Below are positions 1 through 8,702 of a stretch of 64,000 nt of DNA, piece by piece. Both the position numbers and the translations under genes were made by a program. The number at the start of each line of letters is the position of its first letter. Positions within the stretch are counted from its first letter, which is position 1. The DNA lies in contig NZ_QRDQ01000011.1 in the NCBI RefSeq assembly GCF_003385895.1, forward strand, positions 186,001-250,000, read 5' to 3'. The stretch comes from Flavobacterium cutihirudinis (GTDB lineage: Bacteria > Bacteroidota > Bacteroidia > Flavobacteriales > Flavobacteriaceae). Below the pieces are notes generated by a model that searched no databases, was not told where the DNA came from, and saw nothing but the letters and a program-made list of their open reading frames with translations.

Positions 1-820
1 GTTTTGAGGCATTCGCATATATTTTTGCAATTGTGGTTATTACCAAAGATGGATTCCCGATCCAAATTCCGTGACCGCAATCATTTGCTGTAATCCCGGT
101 TACATTCGGATTATTGGCTACATATTTTTTATGACATTCTTTCCAACGTTCGATATCTTCGGGTGCTTTTAAGAAAGGAATTCCGTTTACAAAATCCACA
201 ACAGGAATGTGTTGCGGAATCGAAATCGTACTCATTATCTTAACCGTTTCACGAATAGTAGCCGACATAAAGTAGGTTCCTCTATTGTTTTTCTTCCATT
301 GCGGAATAAGCTTTTCCTGTTTTAATAATTCTTTTTCGATTACACCGTCTTCAAAATAATTGTGATTCACGTCAATTAAAACAATTCCTTTCACTAGTTT
401 AGGATGTCTTGAAGCATAAAGCGCCGAAAGATAACCTCCATAAGAATGAGAAACTAAGATGATTTCTTTATTGTATCCTAACTTTTTTAGCCCAATTTCC
501 AAATCTTCGATACTGCTTATAATACCATGTTTCGATTCGTCAGTTTGTAAAGTATCAATAGTACTTTGTCCAAAACCTGCACGGTCGTAAGTAATAAGCG
601 GAGCATTTGTAATCTCAGAAGTTTTATCTAAAATAGAATTCCAAACCGATCCGTCATTTCCTCCGCCAGAATCAAAAAGAATAGGGGTACCTTTTCCTTT
701 TACGATCTTAAAATGTAATTTATGATTTCCGACATCAACAAGAGTGTCTATAGTTTTAGATTGGCCGTTTGCCGCTATAAAAGTGCATAGTAAAGAGAGA
801 TTCAATAAAAATTTCTTCAT
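1..820 (-). CDS. Alpha/beta hydrolase, exported, 3' end off window
   Basis: The reading frame opens at the ATG at 820-818 and runs to the left edge with no stop (about 273 codons), so the C-terminus is missing. The first 20 residues (MKKFLLNLSLLCTFIAANGQ) look like a Sec signal peptide, so the product is probably periplasmic or secreted. Visible hydrolase marks are the nucleophile elbow VSHSYGG (Ser near residue 126, a variant of GxSxG), a LIDVNH strand with a candidate acid, and CGHGIW with the likely catalytic His near the C-terminus. The start lies 4 bases after the stop of the sensor kinase gene, so the two are probably co-transcribed. The substrate cannot be told from the sequence. Confidence 0.85.
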   Translation of the reverse strand, partial: MKKFLLNLSLLCTFIAANGQSKTIDTLVDVGNHKLHFKIVKGKGTPILFDSGGGNDGSVWNSILDKTSEITNAPLITYDRAGFGQSTIDTLQTDESKHGIISSIEDLEIGLKKLGYNKEIILVSHSYGGYLSALYASRHPKLVKGIVLIDVNHNYFEDGVIEKELLKQEKLIPQWKKNNRGTYFMSATIRETVKIMSTISIPQHIPVVDFVNGIPFLKAPEDIERWKECHKKYVANNPNVTGITANDCGHGIWIGNPSLVITTIAKIYANASK

Positions 821-824
821 AGAA

Positions 825-1877
825 TTAAAGCGTAAGATAAAGTTTAACGGAATATTTAGTTTGAGTTTCTTCAATTTCCAGTTGATGTTTTTTCGGATAC
901 AATAAATCGAGTTGTTTTTTAACATTTATCAACCCAATTTTTGATTTGCCGGAAATTTTCGAAAACTCATTTTTAGGTTTTGTGTTTTCAATACTAAAAA
1001 TGATTTGTTGTTTCTTGCTTTCCAGATTCAATCGAATTGTTGCTTTTTCAGTTTCATTGATCACGCCATGTTTAAAAGCATTTTCGATAAACGTCAGTAC
1101 AATTAGAGGCGAAATTTTGTTGTTCTCCTGAATGTCTTTGGCAAATAAAATATCCAGTCTGTTTTCGCTATAGCGGAGTTTTTCCAGTGCAATATAATTT
1201 TCGATTAGAGTAATTTCCTTTTCAATCGAAACATAATCTTCATTACATCGATATAAAACAAAATCCAGAATTTCAGATAATTTAGCAATAACTTCGGGCG
1301 CTTTATTATCTTTTTTTAAGGTTAAAGTGTAAAGATTATTTAAAGTGTTAAATAGAAAATGAGGATTTAACTGATTTTTCAAAACCTTAAGTTCCATTGA
1401 TTTTTTCTCTTCTTCTAATTTTAATAAACGTTGTTGCTTGCGGTTAAAACTTATAAAACCTAAAATAATAACCGGATAAGTAATAAAAGAAAACTCCCTC
1501 AAAATCAGTTTTCCTGATGTTAGTCTTTCGGGAACTGTCATTTTATGACCAAGCCAGTCCGCAAAAAAATCAGGAAACTTTGGTTCCAGATAATAAAATT
1601 TTATGAGCATCAAAAGAGCAAAAACAATATAAATCCAGCCAATTGCTGAGGCGATGAAAAGCAAATATCTTTTTTTATTTAATGTCTCAGGAATAATCCA
1701 ATAAATCAGACCATAGCCAACAGACGCCTGCGCTATAATTTTAATAGAATAAACAAAAAGAAACGTATAAGTATCTTCGTTGTCAGACTTGTTTGAAAAA
1801 TAAAAAAGTAAAAAGAAAACCCAGTAGAAAAAATGAAGCGCGATTCTTTTTAAATCTAGTTTTTTGAAAAAATTCAT
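825..1877 (-). CDS. LytS/YehU-type sensor histidine kinase
   Basis: A 350-aa inner-membrane kinase. Hydrophobic segments near residues 10-27, 40-62, 70-92 and 125-144 suggest four membrane helices. A short coiled region (about 145-168) follows, then the His_kinase core NPHFLFNTLNNL with phospho-acceptor His173. The ATP-binding half shows an N-box (TFIENAFKHG) and a late glycine box (GKSKIGLINVKKQL). Members of this family normally pair with a LytTR response regulator. None is adjacent: the next gene in the same direction is a hydrolase, 4 bases downstream, and upstream is a divergent gene. The partner must be elsewhere. The signal sensed is unknown. Confidence 0.9.
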   Translation of the reverse strand: MNFFKKLDLKRIALHFFYWVFFLLFYFSNKSDNEDTYTFLFVYSIKIIAQASVGYGLIYWIIPETLNKKRYLLFIASAIGWIYIVFALLMLIKFYYLEPKFPDFFADWLGHKMTVPERLTSGKLILREFSFITYPVIILGFISFNRKQQRLLKLEEEKKSMELKVLKNQLNPHFLFNTLNNLYTLTLKKDNKAPEVIAKLSEILDFVLYRCNEDYVSIEKEITLIENYIALEKLRYSENRLDILFAKDIQENNKISPLIVLTFIENAFKHGVINETEKATIRLNLESKKQQIIFSIENTKPKNEFSKISGKSKIGLINVKKQLDLLYPKKHQLEIEETQTKYSVKLYLTL

Positions 1878-2136
1878 GGTGTATTTTAATTACGGGCAAG
1901 GTAATAAAATATAGAGGCAAGATTTAGTAATAGCTATAAATAATGGGTTTTTGGCATTAAAAACGAAGTCTTAGCATACGAATTCATTTTTTATTTGCTT
2001 TTTATTATTTGAATGCGAAAACGGCCTTTTTATCGGCGGTCGCGATTGCGAGGTTGTTATAAAATTAGATTTGCTTAAAAATAATTATGATCAAATTTAT
2101 TCTTTTGTTAGTGACTTTACTCTGTAATGCACTAAA

Positions 2137-3249
2137 ATGAAAACCTTTAAAATAAGCAAAAACCGAATGAAAAGTAGAATTAAAAACACCCTTGGAATAC
2201 TGATTTTAATGAGCACAATAAATTTATTTTCGCAAGAAAGTAAACAAGAAATTAAATACGACTCAACTTCTAAATTAATCAAACCCACACTGTTTGCAGA
2301 TTTGGGCGAATCTTGCCAAACGCCCGACGGAATGGCATTAGATAAAAAAGGAAATTTATTTCTCTCCATTACCAATCCAATTACATTTGACAAACACGGA
2401 AGTAAAATTCTAACTTTTGATAAAAACAACAAACCGATTACCTGGTTTGATAAATTGCCATTGCATCCTATTACAAAAAAGGTGCATCCGATGGGAATGG
2501 AATTTGGACCCGATGGGAATTTATACGTTATGGACAACCAAATGTTTGCCGGAAAAGAGAATTTCTCAAGATTAATCCGAATCAATGTAAAAGACGGAAA
2601 ACCTGTAAATGCAGAAGTCTTAGTAGAAGGTTTTAATTTTGGTGAAGCCGTTAGATGGTCCAAAAATCGAGTTTACATCACAGACGCTTTATTTGAAAAC
2701 CGTAGAGAAAGCGGAATTTATAGTTTCTCAATGGAAGAATTGAACCAAAAAAATATTGTTTTAGATCCGTCTAATAAAGAAAAATTTCTAATTGCTACTT
2801 TTTTACTTAAGCCATCCGTAACAAAAAGAACGATAGGAATTGACGGAATTGCTTTCGATAAAAAAGGCGATTTGTACGCAGGAAATTTTGGAGACGGCGT
2901 AATTACTAAAATTGAGTTTTTTAAAGATGGAAAAGTAAAATCCAAAAAAGTTGTTTTTGATTCGGAACTACTAAAATGTTGTGATGGCTTTTATTATGAT
3001 CAAAAGCGTAACTCTATCTTTATCGCCAATTACGAAAATAATAGTGTGCACCAATTAAACTTAGACACCAATACGATTTCATTAATTTGGGAAAATGGAA
3101 ACGAGAATGGAGCAGACGGACAATTGGATAATCCTTGTGAGACTATTATTTACAAAGGAAAATTGTTGGTTGTGAATTATGATACTTTTGAAGGAGAGAA
3201 GAATACTGAAATTGATAGTTTTCATACCATTTCAAGTTTTGAATTGTAA
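2137..3249 (+). CDS. SMP-30/gluconolactonase-like secreted protein
   Basis: A 370-aa protein with an N-terminal hydrophobic segment ending in SQ, consistent with a signal peptide. A second ATG at 2167 would give a shorter, more typical signal peptide, so the exact start is uncertain. The body has repeated beta-propeller-like blades with phrases such as PDGMALDKKGNLF, GMEFGPDGNLYVMD and DGIAFDKKGDLYAGNFGDG, the pattern seen in SMP-30/gluconolactonase/NHL-like proteins. These bind a divalent metal and often hydrolyse lactones, but no substrate can be assigned here. The gene stands alone, divergent from the sensor kinase and convergent with the next leftward genes across a shared terminator. Confidence 0.75.
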   Translation: MKTFKISKNRMKSRIKNTLGILILMSTINLFSQESKQEIKYDSTSKLIKPTLFADLGESCQTPDGMALDKKGNLFLSITNPITFDKHGSKILTFDKNNKPITWFDKLPLHPITKKVHPMGMEFGPDGNLYVMDNQMFAGKENFSRLIRINVKDGKPVNAEVLVEGFNFGEAVRWSKNRVYITDALFENRRESGIYSFSMEELNQKNIVLDPSNKEKFLIATFLLKPSVTKRTIGIDGIAFDKKGDLYAGNFGDGVITKIEFFKDGKVKSKKVVFDSELLKCCDGFYYDQKRNSIFIANYENNSVHQLNLDTNTISLIWENGNENGADGQLDNPCETIIYKGKLLVVNYDTFEGEKNTEIDSFHTISSFEL

Positions 3250-3271
3250 ATTCGAGAAATAAATCGAGCAT

Positions 3272-3310
3272 AAAAAAGCCAGCAAAATCATATAATTTTG
3301 CTGGCTTTTT
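3272..3310. terminator. Bidirectional hairpin terminator
   Basis: AAAAAAGCCAGCAAAAT (3272-3288) pairs with ATTTTGCTGGCTTTTTT (3294-3310) across a 5-base loop. The A-run and T-run on the two sides allow use in both directions, between the convergent genes ending at 3249 and 3342. Confidence 0.9.
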
Positions 3311-3341
3311 TGATATAAGATTGAAGCAGAAAATTGTTTAT

Positions 3342-3686
3342 TTACTCAATTTCAATGTATTCAGATTGTCCTTTTTCGTTTCCGTTTGTTAGCCATTCCC
3401 AGTTTAAAGACAATTTTATTTTCCCTTTTTCTGTCCTTGTAATTTGGGCTATTGCCTTACCGGCTTTTAATTGATTGTCTGTTGTTAAACATTGATAAAG
3501 CATATTTAATTGATCGCCTTTTAAGTCGGCAATAATTTTTCCGTACTTTATTGTACCTCCAAAATAGTCGGCCGTAATAAGGTTTTCTTCTTGTTTATAA
3601 TTAAATGTTGTTTCTGAATTTACCTGACCATTTTCTGAGTTTTCAATCAGTGCAAATCGTTTATTATTAAAATCGAATGGATTCAT
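3342..3686 (-). CDS. Small hypothetical protein, beta-rich
   Basis: A 114-aa cytoplasmic protein without signal peptide or membrane segment. The sequence alternates short polar beta-strand stretches with glycine turns (for example YFGGTIKYGKIIADLKG and KLSLNWEWLT), suggesting a small beta-barrel or lipocalin-like fold. Related flavobacterial proteins have sometimes been labelled n-acetylglutamate synthase. Nothing in the sequence supports that activity: there is no GNAT motif. Its start is 34 bases after the stop of the upstream membrane protein, so the two probably form an operon. Confidence 0.7.
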   Translation of the reverse strand: MNPFDFNNKRFALIENSENGQVNSETTFNYKQEENLITADYFGGTIKYGKIIADLKGDQLNMLYQCLTTDNQLKAGKAIAQITRTEKGKIKLSLNWEWLTNGNEKGQSEYIEIE

Positions 3687-3720
3687 TTCGTTTGTTTTTT
3701 TATTGATTTAAATTCTCAAT

Positions 3721-4458
3721 TTATTCTTCCAGTATCTTTTCGGTGTCAACCGGATTATTTTCCTGATATATTTTTTCTCCTATTTTTCCTTGATCTCCGA
3801 GTGCGCGACCTTTTATGAGCCAGGCAATTCCAAAAGCAAAAAGAGCAATGGCTTCAAAAACCAAAGTAGAATAGGAAAAGAGTTTGAATTTTCCTGAAAT
3901 GGGAACTAATACTAATGAAACCAAAATCGTATACCCGCAAAATCTATAAATGTTATTTTCGTTTAAAATGCTTTTAGGCGCTATTATCTCGTTTGCCTGA
4001 CCAAGTGTAAAAACATTTAGAGCTAACAAAGCAAGAATGAGAAAAAATACACCTGCAAATCCATAATGAAGCCAACCTAGCCAATTGGCATCAGACGGAA
4101 TGAAGGAATAAACCTTTTTTGAAAAATCGGCAGGATTTGTGGGAATGAGCGCAACGCCAATTGCCATAATTCCGGCAACGTTCGTTAGTAAGTTATCATT
4201 TTTCCAAATCGATGTATTTCCATGTCCTTTATAACGAATCAAAAACAAACCAACCGCACATAAAGTTCCGGTAAAGATTTCCCTTAAGTTAGTATAATAA
4301 TAGTCACTAATCGAAGGTTGAATCTGTGTCTCGAAAAATGAAATCAGAGAAAGTCCAACCAAAAGAATAGGCAGGCTTAAACCCAGATACCCAATGGCGC
4401 GCCTAATGCGTCTATAGGTGAAAACATCATAACTTTCAATTTTGATTTCTTTTCCCAT
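3721..4458 (-). CDS. Multi-pass membrane protein, unknown function
   Basis: The ATG at 4458 (MGKEIKIESYDVF) is chosen; an in-frame TTG at 4476 adds six residues but has no obvious merit. The 245-aa product has about six or seven hydrophobic helices: one near the N-terminus (LGLSLPILLVGLSLISFF), several in the middle and a last pair near VFEAIALFAFGIAWLI. The tail is charged. The conserved-looking stretch QPSISDYYYTNLREIFTGTL between the first two helices is likely a family signature, but I do not recognise the family with confidence. Transport or sensing roles cannot be separated from sequence alone. Confidence 0.7.
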   Translation of the reverse strand: MGKEIKIESYDVFTYRRIRRAIGYLGLSLPILLVGLSLISFFETQIQPSISDYYYTNLREIFTGTLCAVGLFLIRYKGHGNTSIWKNDNLLTNVAGIMAIGVALIPTNPADFSKKVYSFIPSDANWLGWLHYGFAGVFFLILALLALNVFTLGQANEIIAPKSILNENNIYRFCGYTILVSLVLVPISGKFKLFSYSTLVFEAIALFAFGIAWLIKGRALGDQGKIGEKIYQENNPVDTEKILEE

Positions 4459-4543
4459 AACTTTTCTGTTTATCAACGGATAAAGTTAATAGATTTACTT
4501 TTAAGTAACTGATAATTAGTGTTTTTAAATGCTTCTGTAGCTT

Positions 4544-5008
4544 TTATTTTTTAGAAAATACATTCTCTACAACCCACGCCGGACCAATTAATAAAAACTG
4601 AAGATCTTTTAAGAAGGAAGGTTTTTTGCCCTCGATATTGTGTCCGTAGAATTGACCAATCCAAGCGATTACAAAAACACCGATAGAAAAAATCCATAAC
4701 GGAAAAACCTGTCCGATATAATAATTTACCACCAGACAAATAGCAGAAAAAATGGCAATTTTAATAGCCATCGCAACCGATAATCTAATGTAGAAAATAA
4801 GAACAAAAAGCAAAACTACAAAAGCCCAGTTTTCGATAATTGGTGCGTGCAAATTCAAAGTATTGGCAATAATTCCGCTCGGAATACTCATTAATAATCC
4901 AACGATCGAAAAGTAAATTGCCGGCACACAAATGTAGTGTATGGCTTTGTTTTTTGGGTTCTGATGACTTACGGCATATTCGGCAAACCATTGATCTAAT
5001 GTTCTCAT
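4544..5008 (-). CDS. DUF962 / Mpo1-like membrane protein
   Basis: A 154-aa protein with the two hallmarks of the DUF962/Mpo1 family: an N-terminal SHQNPKNKAIHYICVP segment with a conserved His after an N-K pair, and a C-terminal GQFYGHNIEGKKP block containing another conserved His. About four hydrophobic helices lie between and around these motifs. Yeast Mpo1 is an iron-dependent dioxygenase that shortens 2-hydroxy fatty acids. The histidines needed for such a site are present here, but activity in bacteria is inferred. Genes on both sides run the same way but are separated by more than 80 bases. Confidence 0.85.
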   Translation of the reverse strand: MRTLDQWFAEYAVSHQNPKNKAIHYICVPAIYFSIVGLLMSIPSGIIANTLNLHAPIIENWAFVVLLFVLIFYIRLSVAMAIKIAIFSAICLVVNYYIGQVFPLWIFSIGVFVIAWIGQFYGHNIEGKKPSFLKDLQFLLIGPAWVVENVFSKK

Positions 5009-5079
5009 TTTTTGTGGTTTTATAGGTTAGTTGTCGTAAATCTAATGAAAAATCTTTTTGCTATTGCAGAATAAAATTT

Positions 5080-5166
5080 CTCTCGCAGTCCCGATAGCTA
5101 TCGGGAGCAGATCAAGCTGATTTTTTTTTAGATTAAAATCTGTTTAATCTGCCAAATCTGCGAGAG
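5080..5166. repeat. Nested inverted repeat with CCCGATAGCTATCGGG core
   Basis: CTCTCGCAG (5080-5088) pairs with CTGCGAGAG (5158-5166). Just inside the left arm is the perfect 16-bp palindrome CCCGATAGCTATCGGG (5090-5105), which also occurs in the repeats at about 20641 and 34599. Further inside are AGATTAAA/TTTAATCT arms. The element fills the gap between two leftward genes and may act as a terminator for DUF3754. Confidence 0.7.
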
Positions 5167-5172
5167 TCGAAA

Positions 5173-6411
5173 TTAGATTTTTTGAGCAACATTATATTCA
5201 AAAACATTATCCCACAATTCATCAATAGTAACAAGTGCTTTGTCTAGATCAATAACGCTCCATTTACCATCGTTTTCTATGCCGAGGCCAATACTTTTCA
5301 GCTTAGATAATGCATTTTTTACGTTAAAATCTAAATCGGTATTTAGTTCTTCGTTAAACCAGGTTTCAATTTGAGAATCCAATTCTTCAGCAGTCAGTGG
5401 GCTTTCACTTTTATACAAAAAGCTATAGGCTAAAATGGTTTCTTTAAGCACTTCTTCTTCAGAAGAATTTAAAAGGGAATAAAAAGCGCCGCTGTTGTTT
5501 CCGATATTTTTAAAATACAAACTATCCGAAAGCAATTTAGAATAGCGGATTTTCTTGTTCACAAAATTATTGTATTGTCGAAAGCAATAGGCAGATAAGA
5601 TTCCCAAAGCGATTAAACCTTGATTCAAAGAGGTTTTGCTGTTTAATAAATCTATTGCTTCGCCGGTTTCATACGCATCATACATATTGATTAGAGCCGG
5701 AATTACCTTAGCGCTCAGTAATGAAATTCCACCAAAAATTCCCGGAACCCAAAGTAGCATTTTATCTTTCAAAGACATTCTCGGAATGGCATTTGGGAAA
5801 ATAGTTTCCAAGTCATTTTTTGGAACTCGCTTAAAGATTTTCAGAACAACAGATCCCGGTTCAAAAGGCATTTTCCCTACTTTCACTTTCTTTTCTTTAA
5901 GAAAATTAGTGTCATTATAATGAAGGTAAATCAGTACGCGATCGTAGTATTCGATTTCGATTTCTTTCTTCCAAAAGAAATATTTTTTGACTTTTTCTTT
6001 TGACTTATGATGTCCGCGCACATACAATTCGTAGTCTTTGAAAGCATTAAGATCAATAGAAAGATTTAGCCCAATTAGATCTGAATCTTTAAAAGCTTCG
6101 TTTAAAGTTTGCTGATCAATTTTTCTGTAATTTCCCTGTTCCAAAACAGTTAGTAAAGTTTCTTTAAAAAGAGAAAAATCACTTTTGCCAATAAAGCTTT
6201 TTCGTTCTTTTTTACTCAAATCAGGATCAAACAAAGCATAGTTTTGTTTTAGATTTTTGTTTAAGTTAAAAGCTTCGTAATGAAAATAATGTTCGATAAT
6301 ATCAAATAACTTTTTGAAATCATCTATCTCATTTTGATTTTTTGTGAAAGAGGCAATCTGGCGCTCGAGTAAAAATTCCTTGTTAAAGGGAATATAGTGT
6401 TCTCGTGTCAT
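5173..6411 (-). CDS. DUF3754 / TMEM143-like protein
   Basis: A 412-aa protein opening with MTREHYIPFNKEFLLERQI, the typical beginning of DUF3754 proteins. A mixed alpha/beta region (about 100-225) includes YDRVLIYLHY and a GSVVLKIFKRVPKNDLE block. A hydrophobic pair of helices follows (about 235-285, around LLWVPGIFGGISLL and LIALGILSAYCF), then a helical C-terminal domain. The human relative TMEM143 is mitochondrial and of unknown function, so no role is proposed. A TAnnTTTG box at 6441-6448 lies 30 bases upstream. Confidence 0.8.
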   Translation of the reverse strand: MTREHYIPFNKEFLLERQIASFTKNQNEIDDFKKLFDIIEHYFHYEAFNLNKNLKQNYALFDPDLSKKERKSFIGKSDFSLFKETLLTVLEQGNYRKIDQQTLNEAFKDSDLIGLNLSIDLNAFKDYELYVRGHHKSKEKVKKYFFWKKEIEIEYYDRVLIYLHYNDTNFLKEKKVKVGKMPFEPGSVVLKIFKRVPKNDLETIFPNAIPRMSLKDKMLLWVPGIFGGISLLSAKVIPALINMYDAYETGEAIDLLNSKTSLNQGLIALGILSAYCFRQYNNFVNKKIRYSKLLSDSLYFKNIGNNSGAFYSLLNSSEEEVLKETILAYSFLYKSESPLTAEELDSQIETWFNEELNTDLDFNVKNALSKLKSIGLGIENDGKWSVIDLDKALVTIDELWDNVFEYNVAQKI

Positions 6412-6440
6412 GTTTTGTAGGTTCTTAGGGTACTAAGCTT

Positions 6441-6448
6441 CAAAGATA
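6441..6448 (-). promoter_or_regulatory. Candidate -7 promoter box (TATCTTTG)
   Basis: Read on the minus strand this is TATCTTTG, a perfect match to the Bacteroidota TAnnTTTG box. It lies 30 bases before the DUF3754 ATG. No TTG was found at the usual 17-23 base spacing upstream. Confidence 0.5.
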
Positions 6449-6576
6449 CATCATTTAAGGCTTATGGGCTTATAGTGGCAAAGGTGCAAAGAAAAAGATA
6501 CACGAATGTATCTTAATCTTAAGCCCTTAGCGGATATATATTTGAGTAAAAATTACTGATTAAATTTGGTTGCAAT

Positions 6577-6954
6577 TTAGTGCTGCGATAATTCTGTTTC
6601 GGTGTGCATGGCACAAACCCAATTATCATTTTCCTTAATCCAGGTCGAAGTACAGGCACATTTTACGGGGCTATTTTGTTTCTCGTCTGCAACTTTTATT
6701 TCTATTAGATAGGCAGTTATCGCAGTGCTTTCATTAAGTAGTTGTAATTCTACATCAGAGAAGCTTAAAAGTTTTATATGATTGCCGTCTACTGATTCAA
6801 ACATACTTTTAAACGTGGCTTCATCTACACTTTGTAAGCCACTTTTGCCTGCTATAATACAAGGAAAATGAGTCAGATTTTTTACTGTTTCATAATCGTG
6901 ATTTTCCATTCCCTGCCAATATCTTTTTTCAAGTTCAATAATTTGCATTTCCAT
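6577..6954 (-). CDS. NTF2-like/SnoaL-fold protein
   Basis: The ATG at 6954 (MEMQIIELEKRYW) gives a 125-aa protein and starts at the usual first helix of the fold; the upstream in-frame codon at 6996 is a TTG. The pattern is that of the SnoaL/DUF4440 branch of the NTF2-like superfamily: an N-terminal amphipathic helix with RYWQGMENHDYETVKNL, then a long curved beta sheet ending in CACTSTWIKENDNWVCAMHTET. These small cone-shaped proteins act as enzymes or binding domains; nothing visible fixes a ligand. The gene stands alone. Confidence 0.8.
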   Translation of the reverse strand: MEMQIIELEKRYWQGMENHDYETVKNLTHFPCIIAGKSGLQSVDEATFKSMFESVDGNHIKLLSFSDVELQLLNESTAITAYLIEIKVADEKQNSPVKCACTSTWIKENDNWVCAMHTETELSQH

Positions 6955-7019
6955 AATAATCTTTGTTTGGGTTAAACAGTATTGCAAAGTTTGCAATAAT
7001 ATTAAAAAGGATGCCCACT

Positions 7020-7621
7020 TTTAACATAGATTTAATTGCCTTCAGAAATTATAAGCAATTCTAAAACAGAATTATCACGCTCTTGCAACAGTGCTTTTTT
7101 GTTTATATGGTATGAAGTATTTCGGGTTTATTTATAAATAAAAAAGTGAGATTCTAAATCGGTTCCAGCGATTCAAAATCCCACTTATAATTCCAAAAAA
7201 AAGTGACAAAATTTATCGTTTCTCTACAGAAACTGTATGCTAAAAATTAAACTATTAATCTGCAATATTACTATAAAAGAAAATTGTGGTTATACGTATT
7301 TATACCTGTTTTTTGCTTTGGCGGATAAAGATTTTGGGTCTTGTTTTTTTTTTGATGAAGGATATAAGGTTCAATTTGTAAATCAACACTATTGGTTTTA
7401 CATCACACCCCATCGATGAATCAAAACCATCCATTTTTGACGTCATCAACCTCAAATTTGAAGCCTTCGACGCCAAAAATGACCCTACTAGCCGTCAAAT
7501 TTGGGGTTCCCAACGTCAAAAATGACGTCAAGAACCCCAAATTTGACGTATGCCTACCTCATTTATGAAGCTCGGAACCGCATAGATGGATGATAGAACG
7601 TCAAACTTTGGTATATTCATA
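7020..7621. other. Gene-free stretch of about 600 bases
   Basis: No convincing coding region is seen. A 60-codon rightward frame at 7237-7419 has a low-complexity, Phe/Tyr-rich product and no supporting signals. The only organised sequence is the inverted-repeat block at 7434-7548, listed separately. Confidence 0.6.
7434..7548. repeat. TGACGTCA-rich block with nested inverted repeats
   Basis: CGTCAAATTTGGGGTTC (7493-7509) is exactly complementary to GAACCCCAAATTTGACG (7532-7548). The 22-base interval holds a second palindrome, CGTCAAAAATGACG. Left of this, the same words recur: TTTTTGACGTCATC, CCTCAAATTTGA and CGCCAAAAATGAC. The block is richer in G+C than its surroundings. It could fold as a 17-bp stem with a secondary hairpin, or present a row of protein-binding half sites. 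Confidence 0.8.
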
Positions 7622-7657
7622 AAAAAACTCCCGAAAGTTTAATTTCGGGAGTTTTTT
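7622..7657. terminator. Hairpin terminator
   Basis: AAAAAACTCCCGAAA (7622-7636) pairs with TTTCGGGAGTTTTTT (7643-7657) over a 6-base loop. It lies just past the stop of the leftward gene ending at 7677. Confidence 0.9.
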
Positions 7658-7676
7658 ATTTTTAGAAATTTAAAAA

Positions 7677-8171
7677 TTACTGATTAAGGTGGTCTTCAAT
7701 TTTCTTCTCGGCAGTGGCACCGGTTCTATTAAAAAACTGCGCCAACTCCTTCACTTTAACCTCAAAACCTGCAGTCTTGCTACCTGCTTTGTATTTACTA
7801 TAATCGTAATCCGTCAAGGCGACGTGATAACAATCGTAATCGTGAAGGGTTTTGTTGTTTTTTAGATTGTTTAGGATAGCTTCTAAACGCATAATCGTGT
7901 TTTGCAGAAACTCTCTCGAGTCGCAATCATTTTGAAACTCCAGCCAGTCAACATCAGGGCTGCTCATAGCAGGCTGACTGTTTCTAAAATCTCTGACTTT
8001 GTTAATTAAAAGTTTGTTTTGCTCGTTTACGCTTCCATACCTGCTGCGCTCCTCCGGGCTAAGGTTTTTAAATTTGGGAGTTAGAGAATTTTCCATGCTC
8101 GCCATCGAAGCATTTACATTTGTTTTTTCTGCTGCAGTGTAATGAAGTCCGTTTAGGTTTTCTAAAGGCAT
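7677..8171 (-). CDS. Hypothetical helical protein
   Basis: A 164-aa soluble protein without signal peptide. It is highly charged and helical, with KFKNLSPEERSRYGSVNEQNK in the N-terminal third, a predicted helix around LQNTIMRLEAILNNLKNNK in the middle, and a Tyr/Asp-rich stretch (DYDCYHVALTDYDYSKY) before a final lysine-rich helix. I do not recognise the family. It is a single gene with its own terminator and no operon partner. Confidence 0.65.
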   Translation of the reverse strand: MPLENLNGLHYTAAEKTNVNASMASMENSLTPKFKNLSPEERSRYGSVNEQNKLLINKVRDFRNSQPAMSSPDVDWLEFQNDCDSREFLQNTIMRLEAILNNLKNNKTLHDYDCYHVALTDYDYSKYKAGSKTAGFEVKVKELAQFFNRTGATAEKKIEDHLNQ

Positions 8172-8284
8172 ACTCTTTTTGATTTAAGTTAATAAATAAA
8201 TTATATCCGTAAACTTAAAAGACGACAATAGTAAGTAATGTTCTTAATGCGGTTTAGTTGTGATAGTTTAGGTTAATCAATTTT

Positions 8285-8385
8285 GAATTATGAGTCATGA
8301 ATTATGAGTTATGAATTATGAGATGGATAATATTGTTATATATTATCAAATTGCCGCATTTTCTCATTGCCGCATTTTCTCATTG
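8285..8385. repeat. Two short tandem-repeat runs
   Basis: First, an ATGAATTATGAGT-type word is repeated about three times (8285-8322). Second, the 16-base unit ATTGCCGCATTTTCTC occurs twice in exact tandem (8350-8365 and 8366-8381) and begins a third time. Both lie between a leftward and a rightward gene. Confidence 0.8.
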
Positions 8386-8435
8386 TTTAAATGAAAGTTT
8401 TTTCTTAACTTTAAAATACTCAAATCTAAGAGGTT

Positions 8436-8648
8436 ATGGTAGTGGAAGTTTTTAAAACGAATGTGCAGAAAGAGTCAGACAAAAATTATGTCATCGCTAT
8501 TATTCAGAGCCAGTTTCCTAATTATAAGGTTAATTTCGATCTGGAAGACTGTGATAAAATATTGAGGGTTGAAGGAATTGACCTTGAATGTGATAATATA
8601 ATTGACTATGTGCATTGTCTCGGATATACTTGTGTTCGATTAGAATAA
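8436..8648 (+). CDS. Small ferredoxin-fold-like hypothetical protein
   Basis: A 70-aa acidic protein (start MVVEVFKTNV). The order strand - helix (KNYVIAIIQSQFP) - strand (YKVNFDLEDC) - strand (KILRVEGID) - helix (NIIDYVHCLG) - strand (YTCVRLE) matches a beta-alpha-beta-beta-alpha-beta ferredoxin-like fold, as in HMA domains. The CxxC metal motif of HMA proteins is absent. It ends 54 bases before the SulP transporter gene and reads the same way, but that gene has its own promoter-like box. Function is unknown. Confidence 0.65.
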   Translation: MVVEVFKTNVQKESDKNYVIAIIQSQFPNYKVNFDLEDCDKILRVEGIDLECDNIIDYVHCLGYTCVRLE

Positions 8649-8688
8649 GCGGTGAGTAAAGCTTAATTCTCATTTGGGGATTATTTTC

Positions 8689-8696
8689 TACATTTG
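8689..8696 (+). promoter_or_regulatory. -7 box TACATTTG, implying a near-leaderless mRNA
   Basis: TACATTTG matches TAnnTTTG and ends six bases before the SulP ATG at 8703. In this phylum transcription starts a few bases after the box, so the mRNA would have almost no 5' leader. No TTG at standard spacing was seen. Confidence 0.5.
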
Positions 8697-8702
8697 CGGT
8701 CT

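Noticed and set aside
7237..7419. A 60-codon rightward ORF
   Set aside because: Low-complexity composition with long Phe/Tyr runs, no promoter box, no homologue recognised.
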